Shown in pieces: positions 54,522 to 62,867 of a DNA stretch of 64,000 nt; position 1 is the first letter of the stretch; the number at the start of each line of letters is the position of its first letter. The notes below the pieces were generated by a model. That model saw only the letters and a list, made by a program, of their open reading frames with translations, was not told the origin of the DNA and made no database searches. The position numbers and the translations under genes are program-made. This stretch comes from Actinoplanes siamensis (GTDB lineage: Bacteria > Actinomycetota > Actinomycetes > Mycobacteriales > Micromonosporaceae), in contig NZ_BOMW01000014.1 of NCBI RefSeq assembly GCF_016862395.1, positions 124,001-188,000 on the forward strand. The letters are read 5' to 3'.

Positions 54522-55343
54522 TCAGGGGCGCGGGCGGCGGCGCCGCTCGAAGCCCGGCATGGTGATGTGCGGGTCGAGGTCGTCGCCCGAGGACACCTGC
54601 GAGGCCAGGCGCTGGGTGAGGCGGCGCAGGCCCGGCCGTCGGCGGCCGCCGGCGTCCGGGACCTCCGGCTGGCTCAGCTGCTCGGCCATGTCGCCCATCG
54701 AACGGGCGATCTCCTCGAACGGGATGTAGAGCGCGCGGTTCGCGGCCGAGCCCAGGTACTCGAACGGCTCGGAGCCGGCCATCGCGATGAAGCGGACGCC
54801 GAGCATGTCCAGATTGCGGTAGGCCGCCGCGTCCAGCATGCAGACGACGTGACGGACCTGCCAGCGGTGGCCGGCGTTGATGAACGCGCGGTACAGCATG
54901 CCGCTGACGGTGAGGCCGTTGCGGTCGGCACGGTAACGGGGGAGGACCGCGAGCGTGGCGTATTCCCAGATCTTGCCGCCGTCGTGCAGGCCGTGCATGT
55001 CGACGATCTCGGACAGCGAGCGGCCGATCAGCTCGGGCGCGTCGTCCAAGGTCTTGCCGCCACCCTCGATCGCCCGCGCCGCGCCGGCCGGCATGCCGGT
55101 CTCCCGGTCGAGGATCAAGAACAAATAGCTGTGCTGTTCGTACGGCCCGTACTCGGCGAGCATCGCGGTTGCGTCCAGCCCGAACGACTCCTCGAACACC
55201 ATGCGCTCGACAGTGCGCGCAACGTCGGCCATCGGGTCGGTGGTGGCGAGCGCCAGGGCGACGAAACGGTTCGGCGAGGTGTGCCCGCTGAGCGCCTGGG
55301 CGCAGAGCTGACGAAGGGTGGCGTCGTCGAGAGCGTAGGACAT
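54522..55343 (-). CDS. conserved actinobacterial protein, GNAT/autoinducer-synthase-like
   Basis: A 273-aa soluble protein. The core (FVALALATTDPMADVARTVE, YLFLILDRETGMPAGAARAI, IWEYATLAVLPRYR) looks like an acetyltransferase-type fold related to acyl-amino-acid or acyl-homoserine-lactone synthases, with an Arg-rich C-terminus (FERRRRPRP). This is a tentative fold impression. ATG 55343 follows AAGGAG. Stand-alone gene; no LuxR partner nearby. Confidence 0.6.
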   Translation of the reverse strand: MSYALDDATLRQLCAQALSGHTSPNRFVALALATTDPMADVARTVERMVFEESFGLDATAMLAEYGPYEQHSYLFLILDRETGMPAGAARAIEGGGKTLDDAPELIGRSLSEIVDMHGLHDGGKIWEYATLAVLPRYRADRNGLTVSGMLYRAFINAGHRWQVRHVVCMLDAAAYRNLDMLGVRFIAMAGSEPFEYLGSAANRALYIPFEEIARSMGDMAEQLSQPEVPDAGGRRRPGLRRLTQRLASQVSSGDDLDPHITMPGFERRRRPRP

Positions 55344-55576
55344 CTGGGGGACTCCTTGGGGATGCCAGGAAGGGGATGACCTGGCATAACGGTGGAATCG
55401 GACTTATGCAGCATTGGTCAGAACTTAGAACATGTCAAGAAATTAAGAATCACATCCGCTTCTGGTCAAGCTTGCGCTATATGCCCAGGGCATCGCCGGG
55501 TGGTCGGCCCGATCAGCGGGTGATCGGTCGGCAATTCCCGGGCATGGACGAGCTCATGGCGGGTAGTCGGCGCGGC

Positions 55577-56035
55577 ATGACGACATCGACCACCCCCGCT
55601 TCCGGGATCGCGCTGCCGGGGATCGTGCTTGGTGTGGGACTCGGCGGGTTCGTGGACGGCATCCTGCTGCACCAGCTCCTGCAGTGGCACCACCTGCTGA
55701 GCACCAGATATTCCGTGGACACCGTCGACGGGCTGCGGATGAACACGTTCGCCGACGGGCTCTTCCACACCGTGACGTGGCTGGCCGTGCTGATCGGAAT
55801 CGGTCTGCTGTACAACCGCATGACGGCGGACCGCCGGCAGGTGTGGGGCTCCCGGACGCTGTGGGGTTGGATGCTCGTCGGCTGGGGCCTGTTCAACCTG
55901 GTCGAAGGACTGATCGACCACCAGATCCTGGGGATCCACCACGTGCACGGCGGTCCGCAGCAGCTGTGGTGGGACCTCGGGTTCCTCGGGTTCGGGGCGG
56001 TGCTCGTCGGCTTCGGGTGGCTGCTGCGCCGGTGA
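55577..56035 (+). CDS. DUF2243 membrane protein
   Basis: A 152-aa polytopic protein with four helices. GIVLGVGLGGFVDGILLHQLLQWHH and GLFNLVEGLIDHQILGIHH (His-rich membrane faces) define DUF2243. These proteins are commonly encoded with CtaG-like assembly factors, as here. ATG 55577 fits the family start, though ATGs at 55544 and 55556 are in frame. The 233 bp upstream are AT-rich (about 55400-55490) and likely hold the promoter. Confidence 0.8.
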   Translation: MTTSTTPASGIALPGIVLGVGLGGFVDGILLHQLLQWHHLLSTRYSVDTVDGLRMNTFADGLFHTVTWLAVLIGIGLLYNRMTADRRQVWGSRTLWGWMLVGWGLFNLVEGLIDHQILGIHHVHGGPQQLWWDLGFLGFGAVLVGFGWLLRR

Positions 56036-56784
56036 ACCACGCTCATCACCCCGACGGCGGGCTGCTCCTGCTGGGCAGCGCCACCCTGGCGGTCACTTAT
56101 GAATTGTTTGCGACCGTACGGGGCGACTGGTCCCGTCGGCGGACGATGTCGTTCCTGGCCGGGTGCGCGCTGCTCGTGGTCGCGCTCACCTGGGACGGCG
56201 ATGGTTTTCGGGCACACATGGCCGTACACCTGACGATCGGAATGCTCGCGCCGCTGGCTCTGGCCCTCGGCGCGCCGGTGACCCTGCTGTTGCGGAGCAT
56301 TCCGCGTCCCGCCGGTCGTGCGGTCGGCCGGCTGCTGGCCCGCCTGCGCGGAGTGGCCAACCCGGTCGTCACGCTGCTGCTCAACCTGGGTGGGCTCACA
56401 GTGCTCTACTTCACGCCGCTGTACGCCTGGACCACCCGGCATCCGGGGGCGCAGCTACTCGTGCACGTCCACTTCCTACTTGCCGGGTACCTCTTCGCGT
56501 GGGTGGTCGCCGGCCCGGATCCCGCGCCCCGCCGACCGTCGGTTCCGGCGCGGCTGGTGGCGCTCGGGGTGGCGATCGCCTTCCACGCGGTCGTTTCTCA
56601 GATGATGTACGCCGGGGTGTTCGTCGACCTGCCGGTGCCCGTCGCCGAGCGCGAGGCCGGGGCGACGTTGATGTACTACGGCGGGGACATCGCGGAGTTG
56701 CTGCTCGCGGTGGCGCTGGTCAGCGGCTGGCGAGTCAGGCGGCGGTGGCCCCGGGGGCGGGCGGTGGCCGGGCCGGTCGTGTGA
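56032..56784 (+). CDS. CtaG-like cytochrome c oxidase assembly protein
   Basis: A 250-aa protein with six to seven membrane helices. HMAVHLTIGMLAPLALALGAPVTL, LFAWVVAGPDP and FHAVVSQMMYAG match the caa3-type oxidase assembly factor family proposed to deliver copper. It starts at a GTG overlapping the DUF2243 stop (GTGA), so the two are coupled. No oxidase subunit genes in the window. Confidence 0.82.
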   Translation: MNHAHHPDGGLLLLGSATLAVTYELFATVRGDWSRRRTMSFLAGCALLVVALTWDGDGFRAHMAVHLTIGMLAPLALALGAPVTLLLRSIPRPAGRAVGRLLARLRGVANPVVTLLLNLGGLTVLYFTPLYAWTTRHPGAQLLVHVHFLLAGYLFAWVVAGPDPAPRRPSVPARLVALGVAIAFHAVVSQMMYAGVFVDLPVPVAEREAGATLMYYGGDIAELLLAVALVSGWRVRRRWPRGRAVAGPVV

Positions 56785-56795
56785 GGATACTCGGC

Positions 56796-57788
56796 ATGTC
56801 GGTGCGCGCGTTGAGCTTCGGTCCGGTGGCAGAGGCGTACGAGCGGTTCCGCCCGGGATATCCCGAGGAGCTGTTCGACCTGGTGATGGCGTACGCGGGC
56901 CACCCGGTCCGCACGGCTCTGGAGATCGGGGCGGGGACGGGCAAGGCGACTCGGCTGTTCGCGAGGCCGGGGATCACCGTGACCGCCACCGAACCGGATC
57001 CGGCGATGCTCGCCGAGCTGCGCAAACACGTGCCGCCCTCGGTGCGGGCGGTGCGGGCGGCGCTCGAGGACCTGCCGGCCGGCGGGCGTCGTGACCTGGC
57101 TGGCGGGAGTCGCGAGCGGGCCGGTGAGAGCCGCGAGATGGCTGGCGAGGACAGCCGTGGCCGGTCTGGCGGCGAGAGTCGCGCTCTGTTCGACGGTGGG
57201 CGTAACCATCTGTCCGACGGCGAGAGTCGTGGTCTGTTCGCCGGCGGCCGTAATCATCTGTCCGACGGCGAGAGTCGTGGTCTGTTCGACGGCCAGCATC
57301 GTGATCCGGTCGGCGGTGAGCGTCATGATCTGTTCTATGTGGCGGCGGCGCTGCACTGGACGCGGCCGGAGGGCCGGTGGGAGCGCATCGCCGGTCTCCT
57401 GAGGCCGGGCGGCGTCTTCGCCTCGTGCGGCGGGCCGGTCCAGTTGGCCGATCCCGCTGTGGCGGAAGCGGTCCGGGCGGCTCGCGCGCCGTTCCTGGAG
57501 ACCGATGAGCTCCCGTCCCCGGACGGCACACCGCCGGAGCAGGAGATGCAGTGGCCGGGAACGGAGCTGGAACAGTCTCCCCTGTTCGAGGACGTCCGCC
57601 AAGTGACGATCGGCCGGCGACTGACGGTGAGCTCCCGCGATTACGTCGGTCACCTGTCCACTGTCTCCGCCTACCTCACCCTGCCGCCGGCCCACCGCGC
57701 GGAGGTCTACCGGCGGATCCTCGCGGCCGTCCCGGACACGCTGGAGCTCACCGCCGACATCGTCGTCCACCTCGCCCGCCGGGTCTGA
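56796..57788 (+). CDS. SAM-dependent methyltransferase with octapeptide-repeat insertion
   Basis: A 330-aa class I methyltransferase (methyltransferase 11/25 type). It has FGPVAEAYERFRPGYP, the SAM motif ALEIGAGTGKAT (about 41-52) and the acidic TATEPDPAML. Between LEDLPAG and the conserved FYVAAALHWTRPE lies an insertion of about 85 residues made of 8-residue repeats (ESRGLFDG, GRNHLSDG and variants; residues 96-180). Without it the protein would have the usual about 245 aa. ATG 56796 follows GAGGA; the GTG at 56781 overlapping the CtaG stop is an alternative. Confidence 0.8.
   Translation: MSVRALSFGPVAEAYERFRPGYPEELFDLVMAYAGHPVRTALEIGAGTGKATRLFARPGITVTATEPDPAMLAELRKHVPPSVRAVRAALEDLPAGGRRDLAGGSRERAGESREMAGEDSRGRSGGESRALFDGGRNHLSDGESRGLFAGGRNHLSDGESRGLFDGQHRDPVGGERHDLFYVAAALHWTRPEGRWERIAGLLRPGGVFASCGGPVQLADPAVAEAVRAARAPFLETDELPSPDGTPPEQEMQWPGTELEQSPLFEDVRQVTIGRRLTVSSRDYVGHLSTVSAYLTLPPAHRAEVYRRILAAVPDTLELTADIVVHLARRV
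57081..57335 (+). repeat. in-frame 24-bp tandem repeat within the methyltransferase gene
   Basis: Ten to eleven 24-bp units coding x-[SR]-R-x4-G octapeptides. The central copies (GGRNHLSD/GESRGLFx) are nearly identical, the outer ones degenerate, indicating recent central expansion. Confidence 0.85.
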
Positions 57789-57837
57789 GCCGTTCCGGCT
57801 CGCGCTCCCGCGCCCACTTTGGCTCGCCGCACCCGGC

Positions 57838-57935
57838 GCTGCCCGTTCGTGCTCGCGCTGCCCGTTCGTGCTCGCGTTGCCCGTTCGTGCTCGCGTTGCC
57901 CGTTCGTGCTCGCGTTGCCCAACTCGTGCTCGTGC
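57838..57935. repeat. 19-bp minisatellite
   Basis: GCCCGTTCGTGCTCGCGTT in four tandem copies (57841-57916) plus degenerate flanks, in the 235-bp gap between the methyltransferase and the MBL hydrolase. No gene in this gap. Confidence 0.85.
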
Positions 57936-58023
57936 TGCCGCTCCTGTTCGCGCTTGTGCTCGTGCTCGCGCTCCGAGTCGGCTTCCGCTCCGTCCGCTCA
58001 GGCTCGCGCTCTGGTCTCCTTCG

Positions 58024-58950
58024 TCAGACGCGGGTGGGGAGCGGGCCACCGTTGTAGGTGACGGCGTCCATGAAAGCCGCGATCAGGTCCAGTTCGGTAT
58101 CGTGGTGATCGGCGTAGAACCGGTGCAGATTCAGCACGATCCGTTCCGCGTCCGCCCACCCGGCGAACTCGCCCAGCTCGACGGCACGAGCCGCCTCCAG
58201 CGGTGACAGCCCCCGCTCGATGCCGGCTGCGCCGGCCTGCAGGACGAGGCGGTAGTACCGCCGATGCTCGTCCAGCACCCGCGAGATGTCGTCACCGCTC
58301 AGGATCGGCCCGTGCCCCGGAACGATCACCTCGGCCCCGAACTCGGCCAGCCAGTCGACCGCCGCCAGCGCACCCTGCACCGACCCCATGAACACCAGCG
58401 GCGTCAGCCCGGCGAAGACCAGGTCCCCGGTGAACAGCACCCGCACGTCCGGCACCCAGGCGATCAGGTCGCCGGTCGTGTGCGCCGGCCCGCCCGGGTG
58501 CCGCAGCTCCACCCGCCGCTCACCGACGTGCACGGTGAGGGCGTCCGCCACGGTGACGTCCGGCAACCGCCGTTCCACGTCGCCCCAGTCTGGCACCGGC
58601 GCCCAGAACGGCGGACACCCGTCGATGATCGGATCGCTCCGCAGCCCTTCCCGCATCTTCTCCTGCCCGATGATCACTGTTTCCGCGGGAAGAAGACTGT
58701 TGCCGTACGTATGATCCCCGTGCTGATGCGTGTTGACCGCCAGCTTCGGCAGCCGCCCGGCAGCCGCCCCCAGCGCATCCAGGAACCGCCGCGCCCGCGT
58801 GGCGGTCGCGCAGGTGTCCACCACGAGCTGCCCCGCCGCGGTGGTGACCGCTCCAGCGTTGTTGAGCCACCACGAGCCGTCCGGTTGCACCCAGGCATGA
58901 ATACCGGGCCGCACCTCGATCAGCTCGGCCGAGTCCTCCGTTGCGTTCAT
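58024..58950 (-). CDS. MBL-fold metallo-hydrolase
   Basis: A 308-aa protein with the metal-binding motif NTHQHGDHTYGN (HxHxDH), then HPGGPAHTTGDL (His), VLFTGDLVFAG (Asp) and IVPGHGPIL (His). The order and spacing fit glyoxalase II/quinoprotein-relay-type hydrolases. No signal peptide. Substrate unknown. ATG 58950. Confidence 0.87.
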   Translation of the reverse strand: MNATEDSAELIEVRPGIHAWVQPDGSWWLNNAGAVTTAAGQLVVDTCATATRARRFLDALGAAAGRLPKLAVNTHQHGDHTYGNSLLPAETVIIGQEKMREGLRSDPIIDGCPPFWAPVPDWGDVERRLPDVTVADALTVHVGERRVELRHPGGPAHTTGDLIAWVPDVRVLFTGDLVFAGLTPLVFMGSVQGALAAVDWLAEFGAEVIVPGHGPILSGDDISRVLDEHRRYYRLVLQAGAAGIERGLSPLEAARAVELGEFAGWADAERIVLNLHRFYADHHDTELDLIAAFMDAVTYNGGPLPTRV

Positions 58951-59019
58951 GCCGAGAGGCTACCGCGTGCCTAATGCCCCGTTTATGACCCTCCTGTCCT
59001 TATCGAGGTGGTTGATTCG

Positions 59020-59155
59020 GCTACGCGCGCTGCTGTCATTCCGGCTGCGCGCGCCACTCCCGCCCTGGCTGCGCGCGCCACTCCCAGCCCGGCTGTACCC
59101 GCTACTCCCGCTCGGGCTGTATCCGCTACTCCCACTCCGGCTGCGCGTGCTGAGC
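59020..59155. repeat. 24-bp minisatellite
   Basis: Units of the type CTGCGCGCGCCACTCCC(G/A)... repeat every 24 bp at 59020, 59044, 59068, 59092, 59116 and 59140, with drift toward the ends. Confidence 0.8.
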
Positions 59156-59290
59156 CAAGCCCAGCCCGAGACCCCGCCGAGTCCCAGGCATCCATCGAGT
59201 GAACGGTGCCCTGCCGCGCGCCTCGGGCCGTGCCGGGGCGCGCCTTGGGCGGCGCCCGGGTGTGCCGGTGGCGCGCTGGACGCGTGCCTC

Positions 59291-59395
59291 GGCTGGTGCT
59301 GGACACCGCGCCCCCCGGCTGGTGCTGGACACCGCGCCCCCCGGCTGGTGCTGGACGCCGCGCCCCCGGCCTGCGCCGGACACCGCGTCTGGCGC
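59291..59395. repeat. 26-bp minisatellite
   Basis: GGCTGGTGCTGGACACCGCG plus a C-run repeats with 26-bp period at 59291, 59317 and 59343, then a degenerate copy to about 59395. Confidence 0.85.
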
Positions 59396-59574
59396 GGCGT
59401 CCCTGGGCCACGCTTGGTTATGCGCCCCTGATTGACTCAACCGCGGCCCGGACCGGTAGGGCAGAGCGCGTGGCGGATGCGCGGAAGATGGAGGTCGCCG
59501 GTCCCTGGGCGTGCCGCGGCTGTCGGCATGTGCCGGGCCTTGAGTGCTCGCCAAGGTGCCGGTGCGCGGAGTCG

Positions 59575-61965
59575 TCACAGGTCGGCCTGGGAGAGGCGGA
59601 GGGCGGGCGCCCGCAGCATCCGCCTGGTCGGCAGCGCGCCGGCCACCAGCGCGAGCATCAGGCACAGCCCGACCACGCCGGCGATGACCGGCCACGGCAC
59701 GACCAGCGGAACCTCTGCGCCGGTCTGCTCGCTCAAACCTGCCCGGACGGCCAGGAGAGCTCCGAACGCGACCAGCCCGCCGAGCACCGCACCGATAGCC
59801 ACGACCAGCGCGGACTCGGCTGCGACATACCCGGCCACCTGCCGCCGCGTCGCCCCGGCCAACCGCACCACCCGCAAGTCGGACGCGCGTCCCTGAGCAG
59901 CCATCAACAGCGTGTTCGCGACCGCGATAGCGCCGTAGCCGGCCGAGACCCCGATCAGCATGAGCGTGAACAGCCACACCAAATGGTCCTCGGCACTGTC
60001 CGCCTCGGCGGCCCACGTCCTCACGTCGATCACCCGCGCGCCAGTGCCGGCCGGAACCTCGCGGTCCAGATACACGGCAGAGGTCAGCGCGGAGGGGTCG
60101 TGTCGCCGCACCATGTCGCGGGACATCAGGAGATCACCGCGGATCGACCCGTCGGCGACGACCCCGACGACTCGCAGGGCGATCTGCCGCCCGTCGGCGA
60201 AGGTGACCGGACAGGCCGCACCGGGCTGCAGATGCGCAGACTCCGTGACCACCACGGTGTCCGGGTCCCGAAGGCCATCCAGGCCGCCCATGATCACCCG
60301 CGCGCTCCGATCGGCCTGGGCGAACGCGGCCGGATCAACGCCGAGACCGCTCAGCGCGCGCAGGTCCGCTCCGAACGCTGTGGTCGGCAGGATTGCCGCT
60401 CCGGACACGGCGGTCACGGCGGCGTCGGACAGCCCCGGCGTACGGTCCGGCACCAACACACGGCCAGCCGCCACGTCCGCCTGCCGACCCGCCGCATACG
60501 CCGCCGTGGACGTCCGTACCATGCCGGAGACCAGCACCGCGAACGCGACGGTCAGCAGCACCGGAGCGGCCGTGGACGCGGTACGCCGGGCGGAGGTCAG
60601 CGCGCCCTCACGAACCAGCAAACCGATCGCTCCGCCGCCGGCCCGCACCGGAAGCCGCCACAGCCGCACGACCAGCGGTATCACCGCGGGCGCAACGGCA
60701 ACCATCCCGGTGACCAGGGCCATCGCCGCGTACAGCGCGAATGTCGCACCATCCTGGGCGTCGTCCGATCCGGCCGCACCGATTGCCAGCGCGACACCGA
60801 CCGCGACCAGCGAGGCACCCGTGATCCAGCGCAACCGTCCCATCGGACGCTGCTCGACGGCCGCCTCACGCAGTGCCTCCAGCGGCCGCACCCGTGCAGC
60901 TCGGCGAGCCGCAGCCCAGGCGCCGGCCAGCGCGACCAGCGGACCGAGCAGAAGCCCGCCGAGGATCGGGAGGGGGTGGTACCGGATTTCGTATGTCGCC
61001 GGCTCGAATCCCGCATCGATGAGAAGCCGGCCCACCAGCGGGGCCACCGCGGCACCCGTGATGGCCCCGAGAACCGCACCGGCTCCGCCGACGAGCAGCG
61101 CTTCGCCGTACACCATCCGCCGCACCTGGCGGGGCGTCGCACCGACCGCCCGCAGCAGGCCCAGCTCACGCCGGCGCTGCGCGACGGTGAACGCGAACGT
61201 CGACGCGACGACGAACACCGTCACGAACCCGGCGAGCGCCGCGACCCCGGTGAGCACCTGCATGCCGATCCAGCGGGTGCGGGCGTCCTCACGCGGTTCG
61301 AGGGCGCCGCGAGCGTCACCGGTCAGCACCGTGCCTGCGGCGCCGACGATCCCGCGAGCGGCTGCCGCCACCGAGCCGGCGTCCGTACCCGGCGTGAGGA
61401 CCAGGCCGATCGCGCGCACTCCGGGCGCCAGTTGGGCGGCCACGTCGTCGGGCACCAGATAGTCGGGCCGATCGGCCAGTCCGGTGACCGTGTGCGGCAC
61501 CGGGCCCTTCGCTGTCAGCAGCGTGATCGCGGCTCCCGGCTGGAGTCCCAGTGACTCGTCCACCACCACATCGCCCGGCTGCCGTGGCGGCTCACCCGTC
61601 ACCAGGCGCACACCGCCGAGACGGGCCGACGACCAGCCATGTCCCTGAACCGCGTCCTGGGCCGGCCTTCCGTCGATCACGGCCTGGGCGTAGAAGGAGC
61701 GGTCCGCGACGGCTGCCGCGACCCCGGGCAGGCCCGAGAGCCGTTTGCTCATCTCTTCGGCTCTCGTCCCCGGCCACGGGATGGTGGGCGGGAACGGGTC
61801 AGCCGGAGTGTGGCTCTCCGGCGCTTGGACGATGACCGCCGCACCCGCCAAACGGTCAGGAATCTTCGGCCGGCCCGCGACGAGCAGCAGCAGGGCAAGC
61901 GTTACCAGCGCGATCCCGATAACCACGGCCACCAGCGCACCGGCTGCCCGGCGGAGCCTCAGCAC
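59575..61965 (-). CDS. FtsX-like ABC transporter permease (two-FtsX type)
   Basis: A 796-aa membrane protein. It has an N-terminal helix, a large extracytoplasmic domain, three helices with the FtsX signature AQRRRELGLLRAVGATPRQVRRM, a second extracytoplasmic domain and a second FtsX block (AAQGRASDLRVVRLAGATRRQV). It works with the ATPase encoded just upstream, probably exporting or sensing lipids or antimicrobial peptides (MacB/BceB-like layout). The GTG start overlaps the ATPase stop by 7 bp. Confidence 0.88.
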   Translation of the reverse strand: MLRLRRAAGALVAVVIGIALVTLALLLLVAGRPKIPDRLAGAAVIVQAPESHTPADPFPPTIPWPGTRAEEMSKRLSGLPGVAAAVADRSFYAQAVIDGRPAQDAVQGHGWSSARLGGVRLVTGEPPRQPGDVVVDESLGLQPGAAITLLTAKGPVPHTVTGLADRPDYLVPDDVAAQLAPGVRAIGLVLTPGTDAGSVAAAARGIVGAAGTVLTGDARGALEPREDARTRWIGMQVLTGVAALAGFVTVFVVASTFAFTVAQRRRELGLLRAVGATPRQVRRMVYGEALLVGGAGAVLGAITGAAVAPLVGRLLIDAGFEPATYEIRYHPLPILGGLLLGPLVALAGAWAAARRAARVRPLEALREAAVEQRPMGRLRWITGASLVAVGVALAIGAAGSDDAQDGATFALYAAMALVTGMVAVAPAVIPLVVRLWRLPVRAGGGAIGLLVREGALTSARRTASTAAPVLLTVAFAVLVSGMVRTSTAAYAAGRQADVAAGRVLVPDRTPGLSDAAVTAVSGAAILPTTAFGADLRALSGLGVDPAAFAQADRSARVIMGGLDGLRDPDTVVVTESAHLQPGAACPVTFADGRQIALRVVGVVADGSIRGDLLMSRDMVRRHDPSALTSAVYLDREVPAGTGARVIDVRTWAAEADSAEDHLVWLFTLMLIGVSAGYGAIAVANTLLMAAQGRASDLRVVRLAGATRRQVAGYVAAESALVVAIGAVLGGLVAFGALLAVRAGLSEQTGAEVPLVVPWPVIAGVVGLCLMLALVAGALPTRRMLRAPALRLSQADL

Positions 61966-62699
61966 GATTTCTCCACCAGGTGTGCGGTGCGGGCCGCGAT
62001 CTGCTCAGGCGCCAGGGGCCCCCGGACGTCGTCGGCGATCCGGCCGTCCGAGAGGAACACGACCCGGTCGGCACGGGCGGCAGCGACCGGATCGTGGGTC
62101 ACCATCACCACCGTCTGATGGTGCTCGTCGACCAGTCTCCGCAGCAGATCCAGGATGTGCCGCGAGGTCACGCTGTCCAGCGCGCCGGTCGGCTCGTCGG
62201 CGAACACCACCGCGGGCCGGCTGATCAGCGCCCTGGCCATCGCGACCCGCTGCTGTTCGCCTCCGGAGAGCTCGCTCGGGCGGTGCCGGAGGCGGTCGGC
62301 CAGGCCGACCTCGGCGAGGGCGGCGGCGACGGCGCCGGGTGCTGGGCGACGCCCGGCCAGCCGGGCCGGCAGCGCCACATTCTGCTCGGCGGTCAGCGAA
62401 GAGACCAGATTGAACGACTGGAACACGAAGCCGATCCGGTCGCGCCGCAGCCGCGTCAGCTGGTCCTCCGTCAGACCGCCGAGCGAGACGTCGTCGATGG
62501 TCACCGAGCCGCTGGACGGGCGGTCGAGGCCGGCCGCGCAGTGCAACAAAGTAGACTTGCCCGAACCGGAGGGACCCATCACCGCGGAGAACGTGCCACG
62601 CTCGAAGGCAACCGATACGCCGTCGAGCGCGACCAATCGCCGCTCGCCCGTGCCGTAGGTGGCGCGGATGTCCTCCAGAACAACCGTCTGCGTCGTCAT
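61959..62699 (-). CDS. MacB/LolD-type ABC transporter ATP-binding protein
   Basis: A 246-aa ATPase with Walker A GPSGSGKSTL, Q-loop FVFQSFNL, signature LSGGEQQRVAMARAL and Walker B VVFADEPTGALD, the last typical of FtsX-partner ATPases. ATG at 62699 is where ABC homology begins; an upstream start at 62765 adds unconserved residues. Divergent from a histidine kinase, a common layout for export systems controlled by a two-component pair. Confidence 0.92.
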   Translation of the reverse strand: MTTQTVVLEDIRATYGTGERRLVALDGVSVAFERGTFSAVMGPSGSGKSTLLHCAAGLDRPSSGSVTIDDVSLGGLTEDQLTRLRRDRIGFVFQSFNLVSSLTAEQNVALPARLAGRRPAPGAVAAALAEVGLADRLRHRPSELSGGEQQRVAMARALISRPAVVFADEPTGALDSVTSRHILDLLRRLVDEHHQTVVMVTHDPVAAARADRVVFLSDGRIADDVRGPLAPEQIAARTAHLVEKSC

Positions 62700-62800
62700 G
62701 CCGGAAACGATGCCGGGACGGGGCCGGGTCGCGCGTCGGACCGGGATTGACACTTTCCGTTCCACCCAGCGTGGTACGCCGTACCTCCGAATCGTCCTTC

Positions 62801-62818
62801 GTCATCCCTGGGGATGAC
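62801..62818. promoter_or_regulatory. palindrome between ABC ATPase and histidine kinase
   Basis: GTCATCCC-TG-GGGATGAC has perfect 8-bp arms. It lies in the 168-bp divergent promoter region and is a candidate binding site for the NarL/LuxR-type response regulator expected downstream of the kinase. Confidence 0.5.
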
Positions 62819-62867
62819 GGCTCGCGGGCCGACGCGCGGCGCCTCCGCGGCCGCTACCGTCTTGCGC

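Larger units (their letters stand above)
58951..59574. other. gene-free, repeat-rich gap of 624 bp
   Basis: Between the MBL hydrolase start and the 3' end of the ABC permease gene. It contains two distinct minisatellites (annotated separately). Open frames here (for example 59199-59435) only reflect repeat sequence. Confidence 0.6.

Noticed and set aside
59199-59435. ORFs encoding AGAGHRAPRLV-type repeats
   Set aside because: They merely translate the 26-bp minisatellite and have no ribosome-binding site.
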